Shown: positions 41,750-50,687 of the stretch, one piece after another | Layout: each line of letters starts with the position of its first letter | Numbering within the stretch: position 1 is the first letter of the stretch | Assembly: GCA_020350725.1 (NCBI GenBank) | Contig: CP070719.1 | Span: 2,276,718-2,340,717, forward strand | Direction of reading: 5' to 3' | DNA: 64,000 nucleotides | Source of the DNA: a bacterium | Lineage (GTDB): Bacteria; BMS3Abin14 | Made by a program: the position numbers and the translations under genes | Notes under the pieces: generated by a model | What the model saw: the letters and a program-made list of their open reading frames with translations, nothing else | The model's database searches: none | Told to the model about the DNA's origin: nothing

Positions 41750-42127
41750 CCGTTCAACCCTGAACAGTGGGACGTGACAGCTCGATCGATGCCGGCAAGC
41801 TCTCGACAAGTGTCTGATCCATCCGGTCCCTGGGTGACCTTTTCAGCCGGCATCAGCCGCTGGGGAGACGTTACCGTCCAGGGCGGCCGGTCCCGGCCCT
41901 CCTGAGGCGGCGCCAGAGAGCCGAGTTCCCTGGGAGCCATCATGAGGCGCGGGATGGGGTTCCCGATCCGCATCCTTTTTTCTGTCCTTTTGATTCTGAT
42001 ATAATTGTTGTGCAAATTGAGATCAGAGATCGGACATTGGAATATTGAGAATGGAGATCAGAGATAGGATATCAGGACCGGAAACAGGGCAAAGGAGACT
42101 GTAAACCGGGCAAAACAGGAGGGGAAC
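41750..42127. other. Intergenic region with ATTGG-type repeat at 42018-42075
   Basis: The 378-bp gap between wrbA and fbp holds a degenerate GAGATCAGAGATCGGACATTGG-like repeat (split into 7-8 bp units) at 42018-42075, the same class as at 40772. GGAGGGGAAC precedes fbp. No gene or clear terminator was seen. Confidence 0.55.
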
Positions 42128-43147
42128 ATGACCGATGGTAAGATCGGAATCAATCTCACGAGGCATATCTTCGAGAAGCAGAGGGAATATCCCGAGGCCA
42201 CCGGCGAGCTGACAGGGATCCTCAATCAGATAGCTTTTGCCGCCAAGATCGTTTCGCGGGAGGTCAACAAAGCCGGCCTGGTGGAGATTCTGGGATTGAC
42301 GGGCGACAAGAACATCCAGGGGGAGGAGGTCCAGAAACTGGATGATTTCGCCAACGAGGTCTTCATCAACATCCTTGCCAAATCAGGTCACTTCTGCGTT
42401 TTGGCCTCAGAGGAGGTCCCGGACGTCATACCCATACCCGATGGATACATTTCGGGCCACTACTCCATCGCCATCGATCCCCTTGACGGTTCCTCCAACA
42501 TCGACGTGAACGTCAATATAGGCACTATCTTCTCCATTCACAGGCGGACCAGCGAGGGGGAAAAGGGTTGTGCGGACGACCTCATGCAGGCGGGCAGGAA
42601 ACAGGTGGCGGCAGGGTATGTGGTCTACGGCAGCAGCACCATGCTGGTGATGAGCACCGGCAACGGGGTCCACGGGTTCACCCTGGATCCCTCGGTGGGG
42701 GAATTCCTGGAATCCCATCCCGACATTCAGATCCCAAGCAGGGGCAAGACCTATTCCATCAACGAGGGCAATTATCCCTATTGGTCCGGCGGCGTCCGTC
42801 ACTATATCGACCACCTCAAGAAGAAGGACAAGGAGAGCGGAACGCCTTACGGAGCACGCTATATAGGCTCCATGGTGGCCGACATGCACAGGACCCTTCT
42901 CAAGGGGGGGATCTTCATGTACCCGGCGGACAACAAGGACCCCAAGAAACCCCACGGTAAGCTGCGGCTGCTCTACGAATGCGCCCCCATGGCCTTCCTC
43001 TGCGAGCACGCGGGAGGAGCGGCCAGCACCGGGACCGGTCCGGTCCTGGATGTCGTACCCACCGAGCTGCATCAGCGGGTGCCGTTCTTCGCCGGGTCCA
43101 CTGAGGATGTGAGGGAATTGGAGAGGTTCATCGCCGATTATGATTGA
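42128..43147 (+). CDS. fbp: Fructose-1,6-bisphosphatase class 1
   Basis: The 339-residue protein has FBPase class 1 motifs: VLASEEVPDV, IAIDPLDGSSNIDVNVNIGTIFSI (split; the metal-binding DPLDGSSN), YVVYGSSTMLV, GKTYSINEGNYPYW, YIGSMVADMHRTLLKGGIF (split) and KLRLLYECAPMAFL. It hydrolyses fructose-1,6-bisphosphate to fructose-6-phosphate in gluconeogenesis, which also feeds the sucrose-phosphate synthase encoded at 50.7 kb. GGAGGGG precedes the ATG. Single gene. Confidence 0.97.
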   Translation: MTDGKIGINLTRHIFEKQREYPEATGELTGILNQIAFAAKIVSREVNKAGLVEILGLTGDKNIQGEEVQKLDDFANEVFINILAKSGHFCVLASEEVPDVIPIPDGYISGHYSIAIDPLDGSSNIDVNVNIGTIFSIHRRTSEGEKGCADDLMQAGRKQVAAGYVVYGSSTMLVMSTGNGVHGFTLDPSVGEFLESHPDIQIPSRGKTYSINEGNYPYWSGGVRHYIDHLKKKDKESGTPYGARYIGSMVADMHRTLLKGGIFMYPADNKDPKKPHGKLRLLYECAPMAFLCEHAGGAASTGTGPVLDVVPTELHQRVPFFAGSTEDVRELERFIADYD

Positions 43148-43750
43148 ACCAGGCCGAAAGGGAAAAGGATAAAGGGGGAAGGATCCAGCTCCTGTCTTTT
43201 GCCTTTTCACTATTACGCCACCTTTGATAGCAGCGCACTCCCGGCGGCACAGGGGTGGGAGCGGTGCAAAACCCCTACCAGGTTCAGCGCCGTTGAGCTC
43301 CCCCTGCGGTATGAACAATCCAAGGTGCAAAGGGGTTTTCACCCGTGTCCTTAGTGCCTTTATCGGGAAACACAGGTTCTCTTTGCGGCCATTCTCTCCA
43401 TTCCGTTCTCTCTTTTTAATCCGAGATCTGAGATCCGAAAGCTCTCCTTTCCAGAAAAATTCAGGTCGACCTCCTGCCCTGCGAATGCTATTTTCCCACT
43501 CGGAAAGACCCACTGCCCCAAGGGGCGGATCCCGGCCGCAAAACATTTAACGGCCGCCTGTGCTGAGATTAAATTCCCTGATCCAGGGATTAGGAAACAG
43601 GTCAATGGAATACGCGCAAAGCGGTATGCTGGAGAGCAGGGGTTCAACGGGGCCTGCGCGCCACTGTTCAGAAAAGTATTGCCCATTCTCCTTTTCGCCT
43701 GTTCTGTCGTACGCCTCTGTGCCCCCGATTGTTCATCGAGGAGAACTGTA
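43148..43750. other. 603-bp intergenic region, no gene seen
   Basis: This lies between fbp and the EamA fusion gene. It contains homopurine-like stretches (43156-43185) and no frame with a ribosome site other than that of the downstream gene. No hairpin with a T-run was found. It may carry the promoter of the downstream gene, but none stands out. Confidence 0.4.
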
Positions 43751-45292
43751 TTGACCTTCAAAGACCTTCTCCTGCTCGTTCTCCTCGGTGTGATATGGGG
43801 CGCTTCCTATCTGTTCATCAAGGTTGGGGTGGCGACCATCGCGCCGTTCACCTTCGTTTTCGGGCGGACGGCCCTGGCGGGCCTCCTCCTGTTCGCCGTC
43901 ATGAGGGCCCGCGGCCGCAGCATGCCCCGCATCGGCCCGATCTGGATCTCCTTCCTGGTTATGGGATTTTTCAACGGCGCCGTCCCCTACACCCTCATCA
44001 CCTGGGGAGAGATCCACATCGATACGGGCCTCGCGGCGATACTCAATGCCCTCATGCCCCTGTTCACGGTGATCTTTGCCCATTACCTCACCAGGGACGA
44101 GAAACTCTCGGCAGGAAAGATCACGGGGGTCGCGGTGGGGTTTTCGGGAGTCGTGGTTCTCGTGGGACCAACGGCCGCGGGGGGGCTTTCCGAATCCCTT
44201 CTGGGCCAGCTGGCGGTCATGGGGGCTGCGGCGAGTTACGCCCTGGCGGTGATATACGGCAAGAGGCTCAGGGACGCGTCCTCAACGGTGCTCGCCACCG
44301 GCCAGATGTTCGCGGCTGCGGTGTGGACACTGCCTCTCAGCATCATTTTCGACAGGCCCTGGACCCTGACGCCCTCCGCGGCATCCCTAGCGTCCATGGT
44401 CTGCCTGTCCGTCCTCGGTACAGGGCTGGCCTACATCCTCTACTATCATCTCCTGGCCCGTGTCGGCGCGACCAACCTCAGCCTGGTCACCTATATCATC
44501 CCCGTGTCCGGAGTTTTCTGGGGGGTGCTTATCCTCGGGGAGCAGGTCGGCCTCAACGCCCTTGCGGCCCTTGTTCTGATCATGGCCGGGGTGGCCGTCA
44601 CAGGGGGAAGACGACCAGTCGCCGGGGCGGGGGAGGGCCTGGCCTTCGACCCCTTCGGCTGGCTGGAGGGTCATATCCCCACCCGGCGCCTCCACACCAT
44701 CATACGTTTCGGCGGTGCGGGCGTCTGCGCCGCCTTTCTCGCCGTCAGGATATTTCAGTACAACGGTTTCGCCCTCAAACCCCTGTGGGCTGCCGAGACC
44801 CTCGTCTTCATGGTCCTCGTCGTCGCTTTCCTCATGAGGCAGGACCCGGTGGATCGATCGAGGGGCTTTAACGAGATCATTGTCCCCCTGACGGGCTCCC
44901 TCCTGCCTTTCGCCCTCCTCGCCTCCGATCCGGTCCCATGGATCATGAAGAGCCGTACCCTCCTCCTCGGTATCTTCTGGTGGATGACCGCGGCAACGGG
45001 CTTCACGGCCTGGGGGATGTGGACCCTTAGGCGCAATTTCAGCATAACGGTGGAGGCGAGGTCCCTCGTGTCGAAAGGGCCCTACCGATGGGTCCGTCAT
45101 CCCATCTACCTGGGGGAGATCCTGACGGCGGCAGCCGTGGCGACCTGGAGGTTCTCGGCGGCCAACCTGCTGATACTCGTGATCTTTATCGGGGTCCAGC
45201 TCTACCGATCGAGGATGGAGGAGAGTAAGCTCGAGAGGTCCTTCCCCGAATACGGGGCCTTCAGGGGCAGGACGTGGTGGGTGATAAGATAA
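43751..45292 (+). CDS. EamA/DMT-family permease fused to an ICMT-like methyltransferase domain
   Basis: A TTG start at 43751 with GAGGAG 7 nt upstream gives 513 residues. Residues 1-295 form the two EamA repeats of a DMT exporter (GVIWGASYLFIKVGV, TGLAAILNALMPLFTVIFAH, LLARVGATNLSLVTYIIPV). Residues from about 315 form five or so helices ending in the isoprenylcysteine-methyltransferase-like signature LVSKGPYRWVRHPIYLGEIL and SRMEESKLERSFPEY. Members of the latter family use SAM to methylate lipids or thiols. Exporter plus methyltransferase in one chain is unusual. No partner gene is adjacent. Confidence 0.82.
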   Translation: MTFKDLLLLVLLGVIWGASYLFIKVGVATIAPFTFVFGRTALAGLLLFAVMRARGRSMPRIGPIWISFLVMGFFNGAVPYTLITWGEIHIDTGLAAILNALMPLFTVIFAHYLTRDEKLSAGKITGVAVGFSGVVVLVGPTAAGGLSESLLGQLAVMGAAASYALAVIYGKRLRDASSTVLATGQMFAAAVWTLPLSIIFDRPWTLTPSAASLASMVCLSVLGTGLAYILYYHLLARVGATNLSLVTYIIPVSGVFWGVLILGEQVGLNALAALVLIMAGVAVTGGRRPVAGAGEGLAFDPFGWLEGHIPTRRLHTIIRFGGAGVCAAFLAVRIFQYNGFALKPLWAAETLVFMVLVVAFLMRQDPVDRSRGFNEIIVPLTGSLLPFALLASDPVPWIMKSRTLLLGIFWWMTAATGFTAWGMWTLRRNFSITVEARSLVSKGPYRWVRHPIYLGEILTAAAVATWRFSAANLLILVIFIGVQLYRSRMEESKLERSFPEYGAFRGRTWWVIR

Positions 45293-45639
45293 TATCGAGT
45301 GCCAGGTTTCCTGGAGGTTTATCCAGAGTCCAGGATCCAAAGGGAACTGCCGTCACTTCCATTACTCCGCCATGCCCCGCAGTGAATAGAAGATTAAGGA
45401 AGGAGTTTCACCCTCGGCGTGGGGAAGAAGCGGATACAGTTGTATTCTTTGAACAGGAACGGAAACGCTTCTGATCATCTCTGCTTGCTGCACTCTCAGG
45501 GACGGTTATAGCTCGCTCTGAGGTAAGGACGGCTGATGTTGCCGGCGGCGAAGGTCTCCCTTTCTCGATTCAGGACTGTCGATTTTTGACCCCCTTTTTC
45601 ATCCTCCTTTTTCCATTTTATATCCCAGTTTTTCCAAAT

Positions 45640-45668
45640 TTGACATAGAGGTCGATATTCGCAATAAT
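45640..45668 (+). promoter_or_regulatory. Sigma-70 promoter of the ehu operon
   Basis: TTGACA (45640-45645) and AATAAT (45663-45668) are 17 bp apart in an AT-rich patch, followed by a leader of about 185 nt to the ATG at 45858. The 45293-45857 gap has no other recognised element and no regulator gene. Confidence 0.7.
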
Positions 45669-45857
45669 AGGGCGCACATATATTACCTGCTTCCTCACGT
45701 TTTTCTTTTAAAAATCAGGCGATACTTGAGGTTGTTGAGAAGATCAAAACCCGAAGGAGGATCCTGGCGCCTCTTTCGGTATGACGTTTATGGGGTAGCC
45801 GACTTACATTCAGGCTATTGCCCCGTCATCGGTAAAACGCTAACCAAAGGAGGCAAG

Positions 45858-46745
45858 ATGTTTTTCAGCAGTATACCTGGAAGGCGAAAAGAGGCGATCA
45901 AACGCGTTCTGAAACCATCGGTGGTCGTCATCTTTGTAGCGGTGTTCTGCCTCAGCGCCGGCATGGCGGAAGCCGGTCCGCTCATGGACAGGATCAAGGC
46001 CGGGGAGACGATCAGGCTCGGGTTCGCCAACGAGGTTCCCTGGGCCTATCCCGGAGAGGGGAACAAACCCCTCGGCTTCGCCAACGCCATTACCATCGGT
46101 GTCCTGAAGGAGATGGGATACGAGAACTACGAACCCGTCGTCACCGACTGGGGGGGACTGATCCCCGGCCTGAAGGCCAACCGGTTCGACGTCATCACCG
46201 GCGGTATGTACATCCTGAACAGCCGCTGCCAGAATGTCTCCTTCTCCGAGCCCATCGGCATCTTCGGCGATGCCTTCATCGTTGCCAAGGGAAATCCCAA
46301 AGGGCTCCAGAACTACCAGGACATCAAAAGAACAGGCGCTGTCTTCGTTACGGGAGCAGGTTTCAACACGGTGGAAGCCGCAAAGGATGAGGGGGTCCCC
46401 GAGTCGAAGATCATGCAGGTGCCGGGCATGACTGAGATCCTGGCAGCGGTCAGGTCCGGACGGGCCGATGCCGGCGGGCTCACCTACTTTTCGGCCCTGA
46501 ACCTGGCCAAGGAGGCAGAGGGCAGCATAGAGGTCACCAACCCCTCGGCACTGCCCGAAAAATACCTGAACTGGGTAGGTATTGGTTTCCGCAAGGAGGA
46601 CCCTGACTTCCTCGAGAAGTTCAACGCCGCTCTTAAATCCTATCTCGGCACGGATAAGATGCTGAAGGATGTCGAACAGTACGGGTACAGCAAGGACCAG
46701 CTGCCCGGAGATATGAAGACAGAGTGGGTCTGTGAAAACAGGTAG
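45858..46745 (+). CDS. ehuB: Ectoine/hydroxyectoine-type ABC transporter substrate-binding protein
   Basis: From ATG 45858 (AAAGGAGG upstream) the protein has 295 residues with a signal peptide (PSVVVIFVAVFCLSAGMAEA) and an SBP_bac_3 fold. EhuB-like phrases are RLGFANEVPWAYPGEGNKPLG (split), DWGGLIPGLKANRFDVITGGMYI (split), LNSRCQNVSFSEPIGIFGDAF (split) and GIGFRKEDPDFLEKFNAAL. EhuB binds ectoine or hydroxyectoine in the periplasm. The match by eye is strong, but a polar amino acid cannot be excluded without docking the binding residues. It is the first gene of a four-gene operon. Confidence 0.82.
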   Translation: MFFSSIPGRRKEAIKRVLKPSVVVIFVAVFCLSAGMAEAGPLMDRIKAGETIRLGFANEVPWAYPGEGNKPLGFANAITIGVLKEMGYENYEPVVTDWGGLIPGLKANRFDVITGGMYILNSRCQNVSFSEPIGIFGDAFIVAKGNPKGLQNYQDIKRTGAVFVTGAGFNTVEAAKDEGVPESKIMQVPGMTEILAAVRSGRADAGGLTYFSALNLAKEAEGSIEVTNPSALPEKYLNWVGIGFRKEDPDFLEKFNAALKSYLGTDKMLKDVEQYGYSKDQLPGDMKTEWVCENR

Positions 46746-46756
46746 ACTTTCCCGTT

Positions 46757-46784
46757 GCGCGGGAACCCTCGAGGGTTCCCGCGC
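46757..46784 (+). terminator. Perfect 12-bp hairpin between ehuB and ehuC
   Basis: GCGCGGGAACCC and GGGTTCCCGCGC pair perfectly around TCGA, 11 bp after ehuB. Only GGGCCTTTA follows, so it is a weak terminator or a 3'-stabilising hairpin. Such elements commonly make binding protein more abundant than permease. Confidence 0.7.
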
Positions 46785-46900
46785 GGGCCTTTAGAGCGGC
46801 TGTTATTTCGGTTCCGACAGAACCCCGGGACAAATAGTGCCGCTTCCCATGGAAGCACACAGACTACCTCGACCTTTTAAATCAGCCCGAAAATAATCCG

Positions 46901-47566
46901 ATGACCTTCATCGAATTCCTTAAAACGTATGGCCCCCAGCTTGCCAATGGGTCTGTGACGACCGTCATGCAGACCCTCCTGGCCGCCGGTCTGGCGATCC
47001 TGATCGCCCTGATTGCCGGCCTGATGCGTCTGTCCCACAGCCGTCTCATCTACGGCGCTGCCACCGTCTACATAGAGGTTTTCCGCGGGACGTCGTTGCT
47101 GGTTCAGCTCTACTGGATCTTCTTCGTTCTGCCGCTCTTCGGGTTGTCACTGGAGAAGTTCACCGCCGGGTTCATCGCGGTCGGCATGAACCTGGGAGCC
47201 TACGGTGCCGAGCTCGTCCGGGGCGGGATCCTTTCCGTCCCAAAGGGTCAATGGGAGGCCGCCACGGCCCTGAGCATGTCGCCGGCCAAAATGATGCGTC
47301 GGATCATCTTCCCCCAGGCCTTCCTCAACATGCTTCCCCCGTGGGGCAACCTGCTTATCGAGCTCCTCAAGGGGACAGCTCTGGTCGCCCTGATCTCGGT
47401 CGCAGACCTCATGTTCGTCGCCAGAAAGATCAACGGGGTCACCTACCTGTCCGCTCAGGCCTTCGGGACGGCGCTGATCATCTACTATCTGATGTCCAGG
47501 GGCCTGATTACGCCGTTCATGAGATGGCTCGAGGGAGTGATGACCCGTAAACTGGGGAAGGCGTGA
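46901..47566 (+). CDS. ehuC: Ectoine-type ABC transporter permease
   Basis: The 221-residue permease has about five membrane helices and the polar amino acid-type permease loop ELVRGGILSVPKGQWEAATAL (split) then MRRIIFPQAFLNMLPPWGN. It has IEVFRGTSLLVQLYWIFFVL typical of HisM/GlnP-like subunits. It pairs with the next permease to form the membrane channel. Its end overlaps ehuD by 4 bp. A 155-bp gap with the hairpin separates it from ehuB. Confidence 0.85.
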   Translation: MTFIEFLKTYGPQLANGSVTTVMQTLLAAGLAILIALIAGLMRLSHSRLIYGAATVYIEVFRGTSLLVQLYWIFFVLPLFGLSLEKFTAGFIAVGMNLGAYGAELVRGGILSVPKGQWEAATALSMSPAKMMRRIIFPQAFLNMLPPWGNLLIELLKGTALVALISVADLMFVARKINGVTYLSAQAFGTALIIYYLMSRGLITPFMRWLEGVMTRKLGKA

Positions 47567-48237
47567 TCATGTTTGATTGGCGTTGGGAATTTGTCGGTGA
47601 CATACTGCCGCGGCTCTTAAAGGCCACCGGCAACACCTTGCTCGCCGCCCTGTTGGGATACGGCATCGCCGTCGTCCTCGGCCTGATCCTCGCCCTGGCC
47701 CAGAGGACGCATTACCCCCTTTTAAACAGGACTGTCCGCGAATTTGTCGAGTTCATCCGTTCGACACCCCTTGTCCTTCAGATCTTTTTCGTTTTTTACG
47801 TCGGGCCGCAGTTCGGGATCATGCTGTCGCCCTGGACGGCGGGGATGATAGCCATCGGGCTGCACTACGCTTCCTATCTGTCGGAGGTCTACCGGGCCGG
47901 CATCGACAGTGTCCCCATGGGCCAGTGGGAAGCGGCGACGTCGTTGAGCCTCAGCGCGGCACGGACCTATTCACGCATCATTATTCCGCAGGCGATCCCG
48001 ACGGCCTTTGCCGGGATGGGAAATTATCTCGTCGGCATATTCAAGGACACGCCCATGCTGTCCGTCATCGGTGTCGCCGAGCTGATGCACACCGCCAACG
48101 CCATCGGCTCTGAACATTATCGTTTTCTCGAACCCTACACATTGGTGGGCCTCATCTTCCTGGCGATCTCCCTGCCCACCGCCGGAGCCCTTCGAAAGGC
48201 CGAGGGGAAGATCCGGGAAAACATGGGACTGAGGTGA
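47563..48237 (+). CDS. ehuD: Ectoine-type ABC transporter permease, second subunit
   Basis: The 224-residue permease is homologous to ehuC, with FVEFIRSTPLVLQIFFVFYVG, EVYRAGIDSVPMGQWEAATSL and YSRIIIPQAIPTAFAGMGNY. Overlaps at both ends (4 bp with ehuC and ehuA) show a tight operon with translational coupling. The two permeases probably heterodimerise. Confidence 0.85.
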   Translation: MIMFDWRWEFVGDILPRLLKATGNTLLAALLGYGIAVVLGLILALAQRTHYPLLNRTVREFVEFIRSTPLVLQIFFVFYVGPQFGIMLSPWTAGMIAIGLHYASYLSEVYRAGIDSVPMGQWEAATSLSLSAARTYSRIIIPQAIPTAFAGMGNYLVGIFKDTPMLSVIGVAELMHTANAIGSEHYRFLEPYTLVGLIFLAISLPTAGALRKAEGKIRENMGLR

Positions 48238-49058
48238 ACATGAGACCCCCGACAGGTGACTACCCTTTAAGGCTTGAGGACGAGCACATCCCCATGGTCA
48301 GATTCCAGAATGTCACCAAACGTTACGGCGACCTCGTGGTCCTGGACTCATTGGACCTGGACGTGGAGGAAGGGGAGATGGTGACCATCATCGGCCCCTC
48401 CGGGTCGGGCAAAACCACCGTGCTCCGGATGCTGATGGCCCTGGAGATGATCGACGACGGGGTCATCTATCTAGAAGGCGAACCGATGACCCATATGGTG
48501 AAGAACGGAACGTTGATCCGCGCCGACAAAAAGTATTTACGCAGACAGCGTTTGAATATCGGGATGTGTTTTCAGCATTTCAACCTTTTTCCCCACATGA
48601 CCGCCCTGGAGAACTGTATCGAGGCCCCCATCCAGGTCCTCGGCCTCAGCAAAACGGAGGCTGTGGAGCGGGCGAGAGATCTGCTCGATATGGTGGGGCT
48701 GCTGGAAAAATCCGATGAACACCCTTCCAGGTTGTCCGGCGGCCAGAAGCAGCGTGTCGCCATCGCCCGTTCACTGGCCATGCGCCCCAAGGTGATGCTG
48801 TTCGACGAGGTGACGTCCGCACTGGACCCCGAGGTGATCGGCGAGGTCACCCAGGTTATCCGCAAGCTGGTTGACAAGCACAACCTGACCATGCTGATGG
48901 TGACCCACCAGATGGGTTTTGCCAGGGAGATCTCGGACCGGGTGTGTTTTTTCTACGACGGGAAGATAGAGGAACAGGGGGCGCCGGAACAGCTTTTTGA
49001 AAACCCTGAGAGGGAAAGGACCCAACAGTTTCTCAGCGCGGTTCTGGAGGCGACCTAG
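48234..49058 (+). CDS. ehuA: Ectoine-type ABC transporter ATPase
   Basis: The 274-residue ATPase has Walker A GPSGSGKTT, Q-loop CFQHFNLFPHM, signature LSGGQKQRVAIARSLA, Walker B VMLFDEVTSALDPE and H-loop VTHQMGFA. It energises import by the permease pair. It has about 20 extra N-terminal residues before the first strand (MVRFQNVTKRYGDLVV), so an internal ATG at residue 20 is also possible. Last gene of the operon. Confidence 0.9.
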   Translation: MNMRPPTGDYPLRLEDEHIPMVRFQNVTKRYGDLVVLDSLDLDVEEGEMVTIIGPSGSGKTTVLRMLMALEMIDDGVIYLEGEPMTHMVKNGTLIRADKKYLRRQRLNIGMCFQHFNLFPHMTALENCIEAPIQVLGLSKTEAVERARDLLDMVGLLEKSDEHPSRLSGGQKQRVAIARSLAMRPKVMLFDEVTSALDPEVIGEVTQVIRKLVDKHNLTMLMVTHQMGFAREISDRVCFFYDGKIEEQGAPEQLFENPERERTQQFLSAVLEAT

Positions 49059-49202
49059 AGACAATGGCACACATTGCTGGGCCTTGAGCAATGCCGATAG
49101 GAGGCCGGCGCAGGGCAGGTTCGAAGGGCAGTCTCCAGTCCCTGAGTCTCTGCACCGGATGGGGATAATCCTCCGTCCCTGAAAAGGGCAAAGGGTGTCT
49201 TA

Positions 49203-49664
49203 ATGGACAGGGAACTCAGACAGGTCAGCAGATACCTCAACGAGGGGAAGGTCAAGGCAGCGAAGGACCTGTTGAGGCCTCTTCTGACAGGACATCGTGA
49301 CGATCCGCACGTTTGCTGCTTTGCGGCGAGGCTGCACATCCTCACCGGAGACTTTCTGCAGGCGAAGCGTCTCGCCGAAGAGGCCTGCGCGAGGGACGAC
49401 AACCTGTTGGAAGCCCGGTATCTGCAGGCCTACTGCCACATGAGGCTCGAGGAGTATCCGGAAGCTGTCAGCGCCTACAGGCGCATAATCGCAAAAAACC
49501 CTCACAGTGCGGTGGCCCACCTCTTCCTTGCTGACTGCCTGAGCAAGATCGGAAAAAAGGAAGATGCCATTGAAAATCTCCTGGAGGCCAGCAGACTCGA
49601 CTCAGATGGCGATATCAGGGAACTCGCCCAGGGCACGATCCTCTCCCTCAAGGAATCCCTGTAA
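49203..49664 (+). CDS. Small TPR protein
   Basis: The 153-residue soluble protein consists of about four TPR helix pairs, e.g. RLHILTGDFLQAKRLAEEAC, QAYCHMRLEEYPEAVSAYRR and FLADCLSKIGKKEDAIENLL. TPRs mediate protein contacts. It lies between the ehu operon and the sucrose genes, 145 bp from the former and 114 bp from the latter, with no transcription signal that assigns it to either. Confidence 0.75.
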   Translation: MDRELRQVSRYLNEGKVKAAKDLLRPLLTGHRDDPHVCCFAARLHILTGDFLQAKRLAEEACARDDNLLEARYLQAYCHMRLEEYPEAVSAYRRIIAKNPHSAVAHLFLADCLSKIGKKEDAIENLLEASRLDSDGDIRELAQGTILSLKESL

Positions 49665-49778
49665 ACGCACCCGCACGGAGGTTGGCAGACACATCCCCGT
49701 GCATGCGGTCGACCACCTCGTGGCCCGGGACAACCTCCTTGGAAGCATATTCTGCCGGGGAGCGGGGAGTCGGTGCCG

Positions 49779-50687
49779 ATGATCCTGTCTGTGGGTGAAA
49801 TCCTTTTCGACCACTTTCCGGAATACCGGCGCGTCGGCGGGGCCCCCTTCAACTTTTCCTACCACGTGAAGAAGCTGGGCTTCCCCGTCAGGTTCATCAC
49901 CCGCGTCGGCGATGATCCCGAGGGTCGGAACCTGAAGGGCCTGCTGCGAAAGAACGGTTTCACAGAGGCAGACCTTCAGGTGGATGGACAGTATCCTACC
50001 GGAAGCGTGGTCGTCACCCCGGCCGGCAAAGGCCTCCACTCTTTCGAGATCCTTGCCGATGTCGCTTTCGATCACCTGGAAGCCAACACCGCTGTCCTGT
50101 CGATCCTGGACCAGAGTCCGAGGCTGGTTTACTTCGGCACCCTCGTCCAGAGGACCGAACCGGGAAGGCGGTTCATGGGGAGGATCTTCTCGAGAGTACA
50201 GGGGGAGACCCGGCTCCTGTGTGACATCAACCTGCGGCCAGGGTGCTACACCCGTGAAACGGTGGAAGAGTCCCTGAGGAGGGCCGACATCCTGAAACTT
50301 AACATCGAGGAATTGGAGGAGATCGCCGCCATGCTCTGGAGCGATCCAGCCCCGGATCACCCCTGCCAGCGTCTGCGGGAGGAATTCGGGATCGAGCTGA
50401 TCTCCCTTACCAAGGGCGAGGCCGGAAGCGAAATTTTCAGCCAGGAGGGCAGATTCACCATCGGTCCATCACCGGTGCCGGCCATGGAAGATACGGTGGG
50501 TGCCGGAGATGCCTATTCGGCCGTCCTGGCCATTGGATATCTGACGGGGTGGGATCCTGACAGGATACTGTCCGTCGCCTCCAGATTCGCCGCCGATATA
50601 TGCGGATCGGCAGGGGCCCTCCCCGAGGCGGATTCGTTCTATAATGAATACAATATACTCTTCAGAGGTGAAGGCAATGGCAGTTGA
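49779..50687 (+). CDS. PfkB-family sugar kinase, probably fructokinase
   Basis: The 302-residue ribokinase-fold protein has the N-terminal VGGAPFNFSYHVKKLGFPV block, RVGDDPEGR, and the catalytic anion hole EDTVGAGDAYSAVLAIGYL near the end. The neighbouring sucrose synthase releases fructose, so a fructokinase role fits, but the sugar is not proven. ATG 49779 is 9 nt after GGGGAG. A GTG at 49773 is too close to the site. It overlaps the sucrose-phosphate synthase gene by 11 bp. Confidence 0.85.
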   Translation: MILSVGEILFDHFPEYRRVGGAPFNFSYHVKKLGFPVRFITRVGDDPEGRNLKGLLRKNGFTEADLQVDGQYPTGSVVVTPAGKGLHSFEILADVAFDHLEANTAVLSILDQSPRLVYFGTLVQRTEPGRRFMGRIFSRVQGETRLLCDINLRPGCYTRETVEESLRRADILKLNIEELEEIAAMLWSDPAPDHPCQRLREEFGIELISLTKGEAGSEIFSQEGRFTIGPSPVPAMEDTVGAGDAYSAVLAIGYLTGWDPDRILSVASRFAADICGSAGALPEADSFYNEYNILFRGEGNGS

